A DNA stretch of 32,182 bases, taken from IMG/VR virus record IMGVR_UViG_3300029981_000040, positions 1-32,182 of that record; one strand, 5' to 3'. Source of the stretch: a virus. Made by a program: the position numbers and the translations under genes. Below are positions 7,910-15,640 of this stretch, piece by piece; the stretch's first letter is position 1; every line of letters starts with the position of its first letter. The notes under the pieces were generated by a model, which saw nothing but the letters and a program-made list of their open reading frames with translations, was not told where the DNA came from and did not search any database.

Positions 7910-9976
7910 ATGAAAAAGACGAACGATGTTCTTGGAAAACGCTTAAGCTCCTATAAGCAAAAGCCATTTATATCGCATGGCTGTATTGGCAATCTGGCGA
8001 CAGGAAAAATTTCTATTGCAGGTAAGCAATTTACGATTTACGTTACGTTGCAGACTGGTGAAGTGATTGAGGCTATTAACACGCGCGTACCGAACTTTTA
8101 TCAGCAGCCTGTCATTGTTGGCATGGATCCTGACAATTTCTCGGATGTGACCCAGGTCTTGAGCGCGTGGAATGTATACAGTGGCGAAATTCCAGCGATG
8201 GGGATTGGACCGCATCGTGAACAGCATGAATGGCCGAATTATGATGCGCCTTATGTAAAGAGTGAGGTGATTTATCTCTCGCTTTACCATCCAGTTGCAG
8301 GTCAACCCAAAGTTGTAATCTATCCGGGAAATTATCTTACTTCAATCGGCTGGAAAATTGTCACGGCTAAAACGATAGTCGATTTGACATCGAGCGTGCC
8401 AACGACTGCAGGAAAAGCGCGATATGCGATCATAGCAGTTGATTTGTCAGGGGCATTTGTAGTTCGCAATGGTACCGAAATAACTGGCTGGTCAAATTTG
8501 GTGCCCAGCCATATTCCCACACCTGTAAAGGGAGATAACTGCATTTGTGCGGTAAAGATATTTGCTGGCCAGAAGGAATTCAGAAAAAATAAGGATAACA
8601 ATGATTTCACTGACCTAAGATTTACCGGTGCCAATAATGGATCTACTACTGTGCTTGAACACCATGGCAATGAACATATATCTACAGGGGGTGACCCAAT
8701 ACCAGATGTGATTCCAGACGGCGCATCCGGTCTAATGCCTGGCTCTGCGGCCACAAAACTAGCGGGTATTGAGCCTGGCGCGCAAGCCAACGTCAATGCC
8801 GACTGGAATGCAACCAGCGGCGATGCAGAAATATTGAACAAACCAACCATACCGCCTACGGGAATAACTATCAAAACGGTTGATGGAACTGTTGACGTTA
8901 ACAATGTTTTGACAATGGTAGTTAGCAACGATACCCTGATTGATGAGGGCGATGGACAAGTCACACTTGATACTGGCGGTGGAGGAACGCTTGGAGCTGA
9001 ATTAATTGATCTTACGTCTCAGGTTACAGGTATGGAGACACATTTCACTTTTTCGCCAGCAGCTCTAGCAATAATCGTCTTTATTGATGGCGCAGCCGAT
9101 TCCATCAGTAATATAACAATGGACATGGATGGTTTAGGTTTTACTCTCGCAAGTGCGCCATTGGTAACTTCCACTTTACAAATCCTGCGCATGACATCGG
9201 TATCCGGCGGATCAGGTCATACTATCCAGGATAATGGCTCAGCAATAACGCCACGACCGAACCTAAACATCATTGGTGCAGTTATTGAAGATGATGTTAG
9301 CAATTCGGCTACCAAAATAACGCTTCCATCTATTCCTGTGATCCCGGCTTGGGTTCTAAGTAGCCCAGATATGCCTCCGACATCGCCAGATGTTATGGAT
9401 GATGAGTTTGATGGATCATCATTAGATTCAAAATGGACTGCTATTATCTCGTCGGGAGCATCGTCAACTATTACTTTTACAGGATCGAAAGTAATATTAG
9501 GACATGCGAATGCGGCTAATGAGTATTATCGACATTGCGACATATTTCAAACGTTGCCCACTGGACCATGTAAATTTAGGGCAAAAGTGAACCTTGAAAG
9601 CATGCGAAATAACTTTGTGGGGATTGGTTTAACGATTCGAGTTTCATCATCAGGCAGAGCTTTATTTGCGGGCCTCTTAACGCATACTAGTTATGGTGGT
9701 TTTCCTGTATTTATTCTTGACTCGACAGGAGAAACAGAAAATTATGAACGAATTTCAGGATATTTAGCTGCAATGACAGCCTATTTTGAAATAGAATTTA
9801 CCGCTACTGACGTAATTTGGAGATATTCAACAAGTGGCGATGCCTATTCTATAATTTATTCGATAGGATTATCAGATATTGGAGCTATAGACCAGATTGG
9901 TATAGGTTGTCATCCTCAAACTGTCGAAAGCAAACCAGCCTTAGTGTCATGCGATTGGTTCAGGAGAATCTCATGA
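7910..9976 (+). CDS. Tail fibre / receptor-binding protein with lectin-like C-terminus
   Basis: A 688-aa protein starting one base after the upstream stop. A fibre shaft motif, ADWNATSGDAEILNKPTIP, lies near residue 300 and is typical of phage tail fibres. The final part from about residue 495 begins DEFDGSSLDSKW, the usual opening of concanavalin-A-like (DUF1349-type) carbohydrate-binding domains. It likely recognises a surface glycan of the host. It is the last late gene, ending just before a strong terminator. No chaperone or fibre assembly gene follows. Confidence 0.75.
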   Translation: MKKTNDVLGKRLSSYKQKPFISHGCIGNLATGKISIAGKQFTIYVTLQTGEVIEAINTRVPNFYQQPVIVGMDPDNFSDVTQVLSAWNVYSGEIPAMGIGPHREQHEWPNYDAPYVKSEVIYLSLYHPVAGQPKVVIYPGNYLTSIGWKIVTAKTIVDLTSSVPTTAGKARYAIIAVDLSGAFVVRNGTEITGWSNLVPSHIPTPVKGDNCICAVKIFAGQKEFRKNKDNNDFTDLRFTGANNGSTTVLEHHGNEHISTGGDPIPDVIPDGASGLMPGSAATKLAGIEPGAQANVNADWNATSGDAEILNKPTIPPTGITIKTVDGTVDVNNVLTMVVSNDTLIDEGDGQVTLDTGGGGTLGAELIDLTSQVTGMETHFTFSPAALAIIVFIDGAADSISNITMDMDGLGFTLASAPLVTSTLQILRMTSVSGGSGHTIQDNGSAITPRPNLNIIGAVIEDDVSNSATKITLPSIPVIPAWVLSSPDMPPTSPDVMDDEFDGSSLDSKWTAIISSGASSTITFTGSKVILGHANAANEYYRHCDIFQTLPTGPCKFRAKVNLESMRNNFVGIGLTIRVSSSGRALFAGLLTHTSYGGFPVFILDSTGETENYERISGYLAAMTAYFEIEFTATDVIWRYSTSGDAYSIIYSIGLSDIGAIDQIGIGCHPQTVESKPALVSCDWFRRIS

Positions 9977-9999
9977 CCATGGGATGATTTAGAGTATTT

Positions 10000-10040
10000 A
10001 AGAAGAAAGCCCTTATCGACGTGATGAGGGCTTTCTTCTT
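10000..10040. terminator. Bidirectional intrinsic terminator between tail fibre and integrase
   Basis: A perfect 14-bp stem: AAGAAGAAAGCCCT at 10000-10013 pairs with AGGGCTTTCTTCTT at 10027-10040, with a 13-nt loop. It lies between convergent genes and has T-rich sequence on the plus strand and T-rich sequence read leftward. The right arm lies inside the last codons of the integrase gene, so the integrase C-terminus and the terminator share bases. Confidence 0.85.
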
Positions 10041-11686
10041 ATCTGTATTTGAATGGCTACGGTATGCGTAAAGCTAGGAGCCACCAAAGGCCCGTGGTGC
10101 GTAGGCATACCTTTCAATTTCATGCCCCCTGGGGCGTCTGGTGGGTTCTCAGGGGGCGTGGCTTCATCTTCTGTGTCCATATAGATGACCATTTCACCTG
10201 TAAGCTGGTCATCGTGACGATCCATGCGGATTTCTGACACCAGGCCCTGGAGAATGACACGCCTGGCGTGTGGATCAGCCGTGGTAATCAAATCAGCCAT
10301 GTGAAGCGCGTAGGCCTGAAGCTGCTCATCTGATAGATTTTGTAGGGGTGTTTCCTGGGCGGTCTTGATTTCGATCAGGGCCGTTTTTAGTTCGGTTTGT
10401 TCAGCTTCGAGCGCTTCCAGTCGGTCAAGCAGCGGGCGTGAATGGCCACGGTCAGCGATGGCGGCGGTGATATTGTTCATCTTATTGCGCACAGCCGTCA
10501 GGTCGCTTTGCAGGCCGATGCGCTTTTGTTCGAGCTCTTCGAGGCGTTGGGTTTGGCGCCGCTGCAGGGCCCGGTAACTTTGGGTATAGTAGTCCGGATC
10601 ACGCAGGATCTCGGATAATTTATTAATGATGCCCTGTTCAAGCGAGTAGGCCGGAAGATGGGGCAGGTCACAATCACGGCGCCGGGATCCGCGTGTGCAG
10701 CGGTAGGATTGGATGTCGCCGTTTTTCTTTTTGGTGGTGTGCGCCCATAACGGCGACCCGCACCGGCCACAGCGGATCAGGCCGGAAAGCAGATGCTTGG
10801 ACCCTACCCGCCGGGGATGGTCTGCAACAGATTTTAGCTGAGCGCGCTGAGTGTAGCGGGCCGATATTATTTGACAATTCGTCCATGTAGCCAGATCGAT
10901 CATGGGTTTGCAATAATTTTCAATCGTCAAGGTGCCATAAACCAGGGTGCCGATATAAATTTTGTTGGCCCAGAAGGTTTGGTAGGATGTAAGTGAAGTG
11001 AACAAGCGCGTTTCGGCATTTATATCTGCCAGGGACGATCCTGACACGCGCATTTTGAAGGCGGTCTGGATGCGGACGATCATCGCCGGATCCGGCACCC
11101 AGCGCGCGGCAGTCCGGACAGATCCATCACGCCGTAAGCCGATTTCCATGGGTTGGCGCATAAAACCTGCCGGGGGGTTGCCCGGCACGCAGCCAAACAC
11201 CGTTACGAGGTCCTGCAGGCCGCGGCGGGCATCCCGGCTGACCTGACGTTTCTTCTCTTGGTTTGCGATGTCAATGATAATCTCGACGATCTGGCCATAG
11301 GGACCTTCGGGGATCGGGTCGGTCATTGAGTGAATTACGAATCCGCGCTTGCGCAAAACGGATTTGTAAAACTGGGAATCATCCAGGTCGCGCGCGAAAC
11401 GGGCATAATTCCAGATCAGCAGGCCATCCGGAAGAGACGACTCATGTTTGCTGCTCAGGTCGATCATTTCGTTAAAATGCTCACGGCCAACGACCGTGCC
11501 GCCTGAGCGCGCTTCATCGGCGAAAATAAGCGTCAGGTTGAGGCCATAACGCTCACAGAAGGCCAGGACTTCGGCTTTTTGCTGCGCGACGGATCGATCC
11601 TGCATGGGACCACCAGAATCGCGCAAATAGGTCCACAGTGTGGATCCTGATGGCAAAGTTGTAGGGGGAGGAAGATAGTCAGACAT
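10013..11686 (-). CDS. Large serine recombinase (phage integrase)
   Basis: A 557-aa protein in the normal size range for large serine integrases. The N-terminal resolvase domain (about 17-160) includes YLRDSGG with likely nucleophile Ser24, and the Arg-rich YARFARDLDD segment. A recombinase domain follows (about 165-290). Next is a zinc ribbon with Cys306, Cys309, Cys330 and Cys339 (LIRCGRCG, YRCTRG, RDCD), then a coiled coil (about 375-445) of the kind that controls directionality. It would integrate the phage between attP and attB with a separate directionality factor; none was recognised. It follows the gene at 11718-11912 by 31 bp and is probably co-transcribed with it. The ribosome site is weak. 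Confidence 0.93.
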   Translation of the reverse strand: MSDYLPPPTTLPSGSTLWTYLRDSGGPMQDRSVAQQKAEVLAFCERYGLNLTLIFADEARSGGTVVGREHFNEMIDLSSKHESSLPDGLLIWNYARFARDLDDSQFYKSVLRKRGFVIHSMTDPIPEGPYGQIVEIIIDIANQEKKRQVSRDARRGLQDLVTVFGCVPGNPPAGFMRQPMEIGLRRDGSVRTAARWVPDPAMIVRIQTAFKMRVSGSSLADINAETRLFTSLTSYQTFWANKIYIGTLVYGTLTIENYCKPMIDLATWTNCQIISARYTQRAQLKSVADHPRRVGSKHLLSGLIRCGRCGSPLWAHTTKKKNGDIQSYRCTRGSRRRDCDLPHLPAYSLEQGIINKLSEILRDPDYYTQSYRALQRRQTQRLEELEQKRIGLQSDLTAVRNKMNNITAAIADRGHSRPLLDRLEALEAEQTELKTALIEIKTAQETPLQNLSDEQLQAYALHMADLITTADPHARRVILQGLVSEIRMDRHDDQLTGEMVIYMDTEDEATPPENPPDAPGGMKLKGMPTHHGPLVAPSFTHTVAIQIQIRRKPSSRR

Positions 11687-11717
11687 AATATTTACTGATT
11701 ACCAGGGTTTCATTGCA

Positions 11718-11912
11718 TTATTCATCAAGGTCTTGAGTCATTTTATCTGGAGCTTTCTTTACGCTTTTATCACGATCTGGAGTTGTGGGTTGTGGTCGTA
11801 TATCAGGTTTTTTTTGACCGGCATCAGATTCGGTAAGTGGTTTTTTATCCGGTTTTTTGTCTGGTGTGTTGGATTTTGATAAGCGCTGAATGGTTTTATT
11901 TGTTGTTCGCAT
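11718..11912 (-). CDS. Small Lys/Pro/Asp-rich protein upstream of integrase
   Basis: A 64-aa, low-complexity, strongly charged protein (repeats of PDKKPDKKP, PDIRPQPTTPD, DKSVKKAPDK). It has a good ribosome site, AAGGAA, just before its ATG on the minus strand. No fold is evident; it is probably disordered. Being directly upstream of the integrase in the same direction, it could be a recombination directionality factor, but no sequence feature shows that. It may also simply be a spacer ORF. Confidence 0.55.
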   Translation of the reverse strand: MRTTNKTIQRLSKSNTPDKKPDKKPLTESDAGQKKPDIRPQPTTPDRDKSVKKAPDKMTQDLDE

Positions 11913-11983
11913 GGGATTCCTTTTTTGTTTTGAAAGTGTTATGATAAAAATATGTGGAAGTTTTGACCAGCTTGGAGGCCATA

Positions 11984-12490
11984 GTGAAATCGCAAAATGA
12001 TAATGAGGCTTTGTACCTGCAAATTCCTTTAGAGGAAATGCAAAAATTATATGAACGGCAGATTTCTGGAGTTGATTCGATCAAAAATAACGTGCGTGCT
12101 GTGTTGAGTGCAGCCAGTTTGATCGTTTCGTTGGTAAGCGCAATGCAAATTGTATCTGCGCGCATCAGCCCGGATTGGTTGGCTTTTTATCAAGCTGCAG
12201 TAGTTTTTGCGGTTTTCCTTTATATTGCTCTGATCATCATGTGCATCTCGGCCCTCTGGCCTGTAAATGTTATTGGACCGATGAAGGCAGATTGGGATGA
12301 GTTAACAACTTCATACAAAAACAAAACCTATCTGGATGCAATTCGTTTGCAGTTGAGTTCGGTATTGAACGCTATTGATGAAAACGCTCCTATCCTGAAC
12401 CGTTTGAAATATTTGCAAATCAGTGTTCAAATTTTATTGGCAATCCTTGTAACTCTCATTTTGTTGATGGCGCTTATTCCACGTATTTGA
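11984..12490 (+). CDS. Three-TM membrane protein, lysogeny-region cargo
   Basis: A 168-aa protein. GTG 11984 is chosen because GGAGG (11974-11978) is spaced 5 nt before it; an upstream GTG at 11954 lacks a site. The protein has a cytosolic helix, then TM1 (AVLSAASLIVSLVSAMQIV), TM2 (FYQAAVVFAVFLYIALIIM), a charged helical section and TM3 near the end. The layout resembles small membrane effectors of anti-phage systems (SLATT or Pycsar-effector type), but no specific motif confirms this. It is a monocistronic gene ending at its own terminator, the typical place for a gene expressed by the prophage, such as superinfection exclusion. Confidence 0.75.
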   Translation: MKSQNDNEALYLQIPLEEMQKLYERQISGVDSIKNNVRAVLSAASLIVSLVSAMQIVSARISPDWLAFYQAAVVFAVFLYIALIIMCISALWPVNVIGPMKADWDELTTSYKNKTYLDAIRLQLSSVLNAIDENAPILNRLKYLQISVQILLAILVTLILLMALIPRI

Positions 12491-12505
12491 AATATCTTTT
12501 TTCAG

Positions 12506-12533
12506 AGCCCTTCCAATATTGGAAGGGCTTTTG
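12506..12533 (+). terminator. Intrinsic terminator
   Basis: A perfect 9-bp stem, AGCCCTTCC and GGAAGGGCT, around AATATT (12506-12529), followed by a T-rich run. It lies after the membrane protein gene and before the convergent gene ending at 12557, so it can serve both. Confidence 0.85.
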
Positions 12534-12556
12534 TGTTTAATATTGAAGTAGTTATG

Positions 12557-13171
12557 TTATTTTTGTCCAAGCGACGATAGAAATATAAGTAAAAAGCACA
12601 AACAAATTGGAATTGTGACGAACACTATTAGCATATTCCCCAAGCTATTCATCGACTTACCGACTGCATTCAATTTTTCCGCGGTCGTGAAGTTAATTGT
12701 TTTTCCACAATGTTTGCATACATTGGCTTCTGCCTGAATCATTTCTGCGCAATAGGGACATTTCTTTAAGCTTGTGTTGATCAGTTCCTGAATAGGAGCG
12801 TTTTCTGCTTTCCTCTTTTCCAGTTTTGCTGCGTAATTATCCATCTCAGACCACTCTTGTGATCCATTTACCCAGTTGCCCAGTTTATCGCCAAAATCAT
12901 CGAGGTCTTTAGATTCTGGAAGCTTTAGCGCCTTACTTGTCGCTTGAGATAATTCCCAATGCTTTTCGCTGGCTGTTTTGTTTTGTGGATTAACACGCAA
13001 GATTTGCTCTAAGCATTGTATGCGTTCCATATCGTTGTTAGCAGCGTTGTACATCCATTGCCAGGCGCGTTCATTGTCTGCATTCACCTTGATGGCTACA
13101 GCTAAAAATTTGCGGGCTTCATCACGCTTTCCAGCCTTTAACGCATCGATGCCCAGTTGTAAGTTATCCAT
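12557..13171 (-). CDS. TPR / zinc-ribbon / single-TM protein
   Basis: A 204-aa protein with three parts. Residues 1-70 form TPR-like helices (GIDALKAGKRDEARKFL, ERIQCLEQILRVNPQN) of a style very common in Anaerolineae. Residues about 137-157 form a zinc ribbon (CPYCAEMIQAEANVCKHCGK, C-x2-C and C-x2-C). A C-terminal TM segment (MLIVFVTIPICLCFLLIFL) anchors it in the membrane. It may be a membrane adaptor or stress sensor; the function is unknown. It stands alone, leftward, in the lysogeny block, so it looks like host-derived cargo. Confidence 0.8.
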   Translation of the reverse strand: MDNLQLGIDALKAGKRDEARKFLAVAIKVNADNERAWQWMYNAANNDMERIQCLEQILRVNPQNKTASEKHWELSQATSKALKLPESKDLDDFGDKLGNWVNGSQEWSEMDNYAAKLEKRKAENAPIQELINTSLKKCPYCAEMIQAEANVCKHCGKTINFTTAEKLNAVGKSMNSLGNMLIVFVTIPICLCFLLIFLSSLGQK

Positions 13172-13210
13172 TGAATTTTCCCTCTCTGATTCATAAAGTG
13201 AAGATAAGCA

Positions 13211-13528
13211 TCAAATTTTTTTGAATGTCGATGGCAGAATTGCCAGGCCGACCAGGATAAGATTTCCAATAGTCCCAAAGGTGATGGCTAATTCAGAATG
13301 GAGCTGGGACGCTATTACAAAAATGAGTATTTGCACATATAAAACAGGCAGCACAACATCTCTAGGTCGAATGTGTTGCTGTGGAAAAAAGGCACCGCGC
13401 AAATTTATTCGTAAAGTTTCGATGTATTGCAAAGCGAGCAAGGTGTTCACTGTGATTGATAAGATCGCGCGCGCGGTGGCGCGAAGATATTTCAGACGAC
13501 GACGCATTAGATTGTAAGATCCTTTCAT
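13211..13528 (-). CDS. Small membrane protein next to the repressor
   Basis: A 105-aa protein starting MKGSYNLMRRRLKY. A longer version from 13627 would overlap the repressor gene by 59 bp, and ATG 13528 is the first start outside it; ATG 13507 is also possible. Three hydrophobic segments follow a basic N-terminus (ILSITVNTLLALQYI, VVLPVLYVQILIFVIASQL, TIGNLILVGLAILPS). It lies 40 bp after the repressor in the same direction and is likely co-expressed from the prophage. A role in superinfection exclusion is possible but unproven. Confidence 0.6.
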   Translation of the reverse strand: MKGSYNLMRRRLKYLRATARAILSITVNTLLALQYIETLRINLRGAFFPQQHIRPRDVVLPVLYVQILIFVIASQLHSELAITFGTIGNLILVGLAILPSTFKKI

Positions 13529-13568
13529 TTCCACCCAAGAATATATAAGCCCTTTCCAGGGCAATATT

Positions 13569-13937
13569 TTATTTAAGCGCTGGCTTGGTTTGCGATGGGC
13601 TTGAAGCATCGCGTTCTTGTTCGTCAAGAAGTGAATTCAATAAGCTTTCAGCTAACTTACGACGAATGCCAGTTAATTGACTTATTTTATGTTCCATCTC
13701 ATCTACCCAGGGGTCATCAGACGTTGGCAGAAGCAATCCGGCTGCACGGAAAACTGTTGATCGGTCAAGATTAAGCGCACGAGATATGGCTATTAATGAA
13801 TCCTGACCAATTCCAGAAGTTCCATTAATAAGATTACTAACAGTTCCTTTGCTTATGCCTGCACGGCGAGCAAGTTCTGATTGAGACATTTTGCGATCAC
13901 GCAAAGTGTTCAATAGCCAATCTCCAAAGTTTTCCAT
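13569..13937 (-). CDS. XRE-family repressor (probable lysogeny repressor)
   Basis: A 122-aa DNA-binding protein. Residues about 1-60 hold a classic helix-turn-helix (MSQSELARRAGISKGTVSNL, then LINGTSG), and residues 60-120 a helical, probably dimerising tail. ATG 13937 is chosen because the HTH fold begins directly after it; ATG 13946 and a TTG at 13958 are alternatives and no start has a strong ribosome site. The protein is too short to contain a LexA-type self-cleavage domain, so induction would need another signal. It points away from the duplicated promoter at 13993-14060, making that repeat its likely operator. Confidence 0.85.
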   Translation of the reverse strand: MENFGDWLLNTLRDRKMSQSELARRAGISKGTVSNLINGTSGIGQDSLIAISRALNLDRSTVFRAAGLLLPTSDDPWVDEMEHKISQLTGIRRKLAESLLNSLLDEQERDASSPSQTKPALK

Positions 13938-13992
13938 ATTGAACATTCTCACACACAAGGCGTTCAGTCTCCGATACTTATTGTTTAATGTA

Positions 13993-14020
13993 TTGACAAA
14001 TAGTTATAAATAGTTATAAT
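13993..14020 (+). promoter_or_regulatory. Early promoter copy 1
   Basis: TTGACA (13993-13998), a 16-bp spacer and TATAAT (14015-14020): both hexamers match the sigma70/SigA consensus. The AATAGTTATA repeats cover the spacer and the -10 box, so a repressor bound there would block RNA polymerase. Confidence 0.85.
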
Positions 14021-14032
14021 GTGTTTAATGTA

Positions 14033-14060
14033 TTGACAAATAGTTATAAATAGTTATAAT
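14033..14060 (+). promoter_or_regulatory. Early promoter copy 2 (proximal)
   Basis: An identical copy 40 bp downstream: TTGACA 14033-14038, TATAAT 14055-14060. Transcription should start near 14067, giving a leader of about 32 nt before ATG 14099, with AGAAGGAG at 14085-14092. Confidence 0.85.
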
Positions 14061-14098
14061 GTGTTTAATGAATTGAATATTGTAAGAAGGAGCAACCA

Positions 14099-14323
14099 AT
14101 GGCACGAAGAATCAAAATCAAGATCCAAACCGAAAAGAAGTACGAGTGCCCGAAGTGCCACAACCTGGTCAGCGCGGCTGGTGTGGCTGCTGGCCGCGGT
14201 CATGACTGCCTGCGTTGCTGTGGCGCGCGGTACGAGCATTTCAGGCCGGTAACTTCAATTGTCCGCACGACCCTGGTGGATGGGTATTACCAGGATGTCA
14301 AGTTTTCAGTGGCTGCACGGTAA
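14099..14323 (+). CDS. Small zinc-ribbon protein, first early gene
   Basis: A 74-aa basic protein with a strong AGAAGGAG site. A likely zinc ribbon is formed by CPKC (residues 17-20) and CLRCC (37-41). As the first gene behind the early promoter it may regulate transcription or bind nucleic acid, but no family was recognised. The following gene has its own AAGGAG site overlapping the stop codon here. Confidence 0.75.
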   Translation: MARRIKIKIQTEKKYECPKCHNLVSAAGVAAGRGHDCLRCCGARYEHFRPVTSIVRTTLVDGYYQDVKFSVAAR

Positions 14324-14336
14324 AGGAGCATATGAG

Positions 14337-14822
14337 ATGGAAACACAAACGGTCAGGATCGCGCGATATATCCAAAACCTTTCAACTTATTACAGCCATT
14401 TGATTCACCTGGAGATTGAGAATGACTCTCCTGTGAGAGTTATTTATTTCAATGATCTCACTGAAGCTTTTAATAAATTGGAATCGTGTGAGCATCAGAT
14501 ACGGACCATTTCAAATATCTGCCAGGACAATCTTGGTCTGCGAACTATCCGGACTGCGAGAGGGTTTGCTGTCATTGTTGATGATGGCGCGATCGATGCA
14601 TTTATGCAGGGAGTAGCTATTGCCGAAGACCAGGCGGCGTCGAAAGAAGAACCAGACATGGAATCAGCCAATCAACGCATTGCACACCAAAACCGGCGCT
14701 TATCTGCTAACGGGCGCAAGAGAATGGAAATGGTTTTCGGTGATCTGGATCTGCCGATCACTGACATTATGTGGCTGCTGGGCTGCAAGTTTCTGAATGA
14801 TGTTCCAGACTGGGTGTGCTAA
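14337..14822 (+). CDS. Early protein of unknown function
   Basis: A 161-aa protein starting METQTVRIARYIQ. ATG 14337 lies 8 nt after AAGGAG; another ATG at 14332 is out of frame, and the longer reading frame from 14259 would overlap the first gene. The protein is largely helical with a charged middle section (AEDQAASKEEPDMESANQR). No motif was recognised. Its stop overlaps the convergent gene at 14819 by 4 bp (CTAA). Confidence 0.7.
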   Translation: METQTVRIARYIQNLSTYYSHLIHLEIENDSPVRVIYFNDLTEAFNKLESCEHQIRTISNICQDNLGLRTIRTARGFAVIVDDGAIDAFMQGVAIAEDQAASKEEPDMESANQRIAHQNRRLSANGRKRMEMVFGDLDLPITDIMWLLGCKFLNDVPDWVC

Positions 14823-15109
14823 TCAGCCTGGCCAGAAGAAATTTTGCCAGAACCCCAAGCCAAAATATTTTGAAATGGAAGATCGAGCAATTCAATAGTG
14901 GTGATCGTCCCCACAAGACCATACACGATTGCTCGCTGAAGCAGGATGGAAGTCGTTACTAAATATTCAGGATCACCGTCAGGATCATCATTTTTAATAA
15001 TTTCTCCGGTGACCACGGCGCCGCCCATCAGCACGAAGTGAACAGTTGAAAAGTCTTGGGAGTTTTTGAGAAATTGCTTAAGTTCAAAAAAGATGTCATT
15101 TTTTTGCAC
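14819..15109 (-). CDS. Small beta-rich protein, paralogue 1 (Sm-like fold suspected)
   Basis: A 96-aa protein with a GTG start at 15109 and GGAG 7 nt upstream. The core (FVLMGGAVVTGEI, then ILLQRAIVYGLVG and ILAWGSGKIS) aligns by eye with the protein at 15341-15640 (LLLRDGVVLSGRF, WGTGKLT). Strand-Gly-strand sequences of this kind recall Sm/Hfq-like barrels, but this is only a visual impression. It is encoded against the direction of the early operon, which is unusual in such a compact block. Confidence 0.65.
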   Translation of the reverse strand: MQKNDIFFELKQFLKNSQDFSTVHFVLMGGAVVTGEIIKNDDPDGDPEYLVTTSILLQRAIVYGLVGTITTIELLDLPFQNILAWGSGKISSGQAD

Positions 15110-15153
15110 GTGGTTTCTCCAGGTTAGATCAATTCAAAAAAAGGAGCAATGAA

Positions 15154-15387
15154 ATGGGAAAAAAGGTACAGGAAGCAAACGTAATCACACAAAACCAGTG
15201 CAACGGCACGCGCTGGCTGTTGGAGTCAGTCCTGCCCCAGGGCGAAGCAGAAGGTTTCTTCTTGATGCGCATCGAGGGCGAGCACGGCTCAGTAGGACCG
15301 ACTCGGGTGAAGGAAATCACGGCATTGCTGTCTAACGGGTCTACTTTTCGGATGACGGTTCTGCGGGATGAAGAGAAGCAGGGGTGA
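15154..15387 (+). CDS. Small early protein of unknown function
   Basis: A 77-aa protein with AAGGAG at 15138-15143. It is beta-rich (RWLLESVLPQGEAEGFFLMR, then VKEITALLSNGSTFRMTVL), with no recognised family. It lies between two antisense paralogous genes and its last 47 bp overlap the 3' end of the one at 15341-15640, so the two transcripts would be partly complementary. Confidence 0.65.
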   Translation: MGKKVQEANVITQNQCNGTRWLLESVLPQGEAEGFFLMRIEGEHGSVGPTRVKEITALLSNGSTFRMTVLRDEEKQG

Positions 15388-15640
15388 GTTTGCCAGTTCC
15401 CCAGGCGACAACTTCACCCTGGGGAACAATCAATTCTGGCAGTTTGGCAACATCGCCGCCGACCCGAGCAATGATGACAGACTTGAGCACGATGACATTC
15501 GAATACTTCCAGGCTCCGATAGTCACGGAGGGCCGGTCAGGCGTAGCAAATCGGCCAGAAAGCACAACACCGTCACGCAAGAGCAGCGAAATGATTTGTG
15601 GGTGCCGCTCTTGTTCATAAATGAAATCAGTCAGATCCAT
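15341..15640 (-). CDS. Small beta-rich protein, paralogue 2 (Sm-like fold suspected)
   Basis: A 99-aa protein beginning MDLTDFIYEQ. ATG 15640 is preferred because GGGAG lies 7 nt before it; the longer frame from 15697 has no site. It shares with the protein at 14819-15109 the pattern DG-V-hydrophobic-S/T-G near the start of the core and W-G-S/T-G-K near the end. The leader GGGAGAAAACC before ATG also resembles GGAGAAACC before the paralogue's GTG, so gene and leader appear to have been duplicated together. Function unknown. Confidence 0.65.
   Translation of the reverse strand: MDLTDFIYEQERHPQIISLLLRDGVVLSGRFATPDRPSVTIGAWKYSNVIVLKSVIIARVGGDVAKLPELIVPQGEVVAWGTGKLTPASLHPAEPSSEK

Larger units (their letters stand above)
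13982..14070 (+). repeat. 40-bp tandem repeat, 2.2 copies, carrying promoter and operator
   Basis: The 40-bp unit at 13982-14021 is repeated exactly at 14022-14061, and the first 9 bp occur again at 14062-14070. Each unit contains a full promoter and two head-to-tail copies of the 10-mer AATAGTTATA. The segment TTATAA-ATAG-TTATAA is also a near-dyad. It fills the gap between the leftward repressor and the rightward early operon. Confidence 0.95.

Noticed and set aside
8332-8964. A 210-aa reading frame antisense to the tail fibre gene
   Set aside because: It lies wholly opposite a well-supported fibre gene and has Ser/Pro/Val-rich composition typical of an antisense shadow.
11687-11717. Search for attP next to the serine integrase
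   Set aside because: No convincing dyad with a central dinucleotide could be identified by eye; comparison with an integrated copy would be needed.
13982-14070. Possible CRISPR array or iteron series
   Set aside because: There are only 2.2 head-to-tail copies with no spacers, and each copy contains a full promoter, so it is a tandem duplication.
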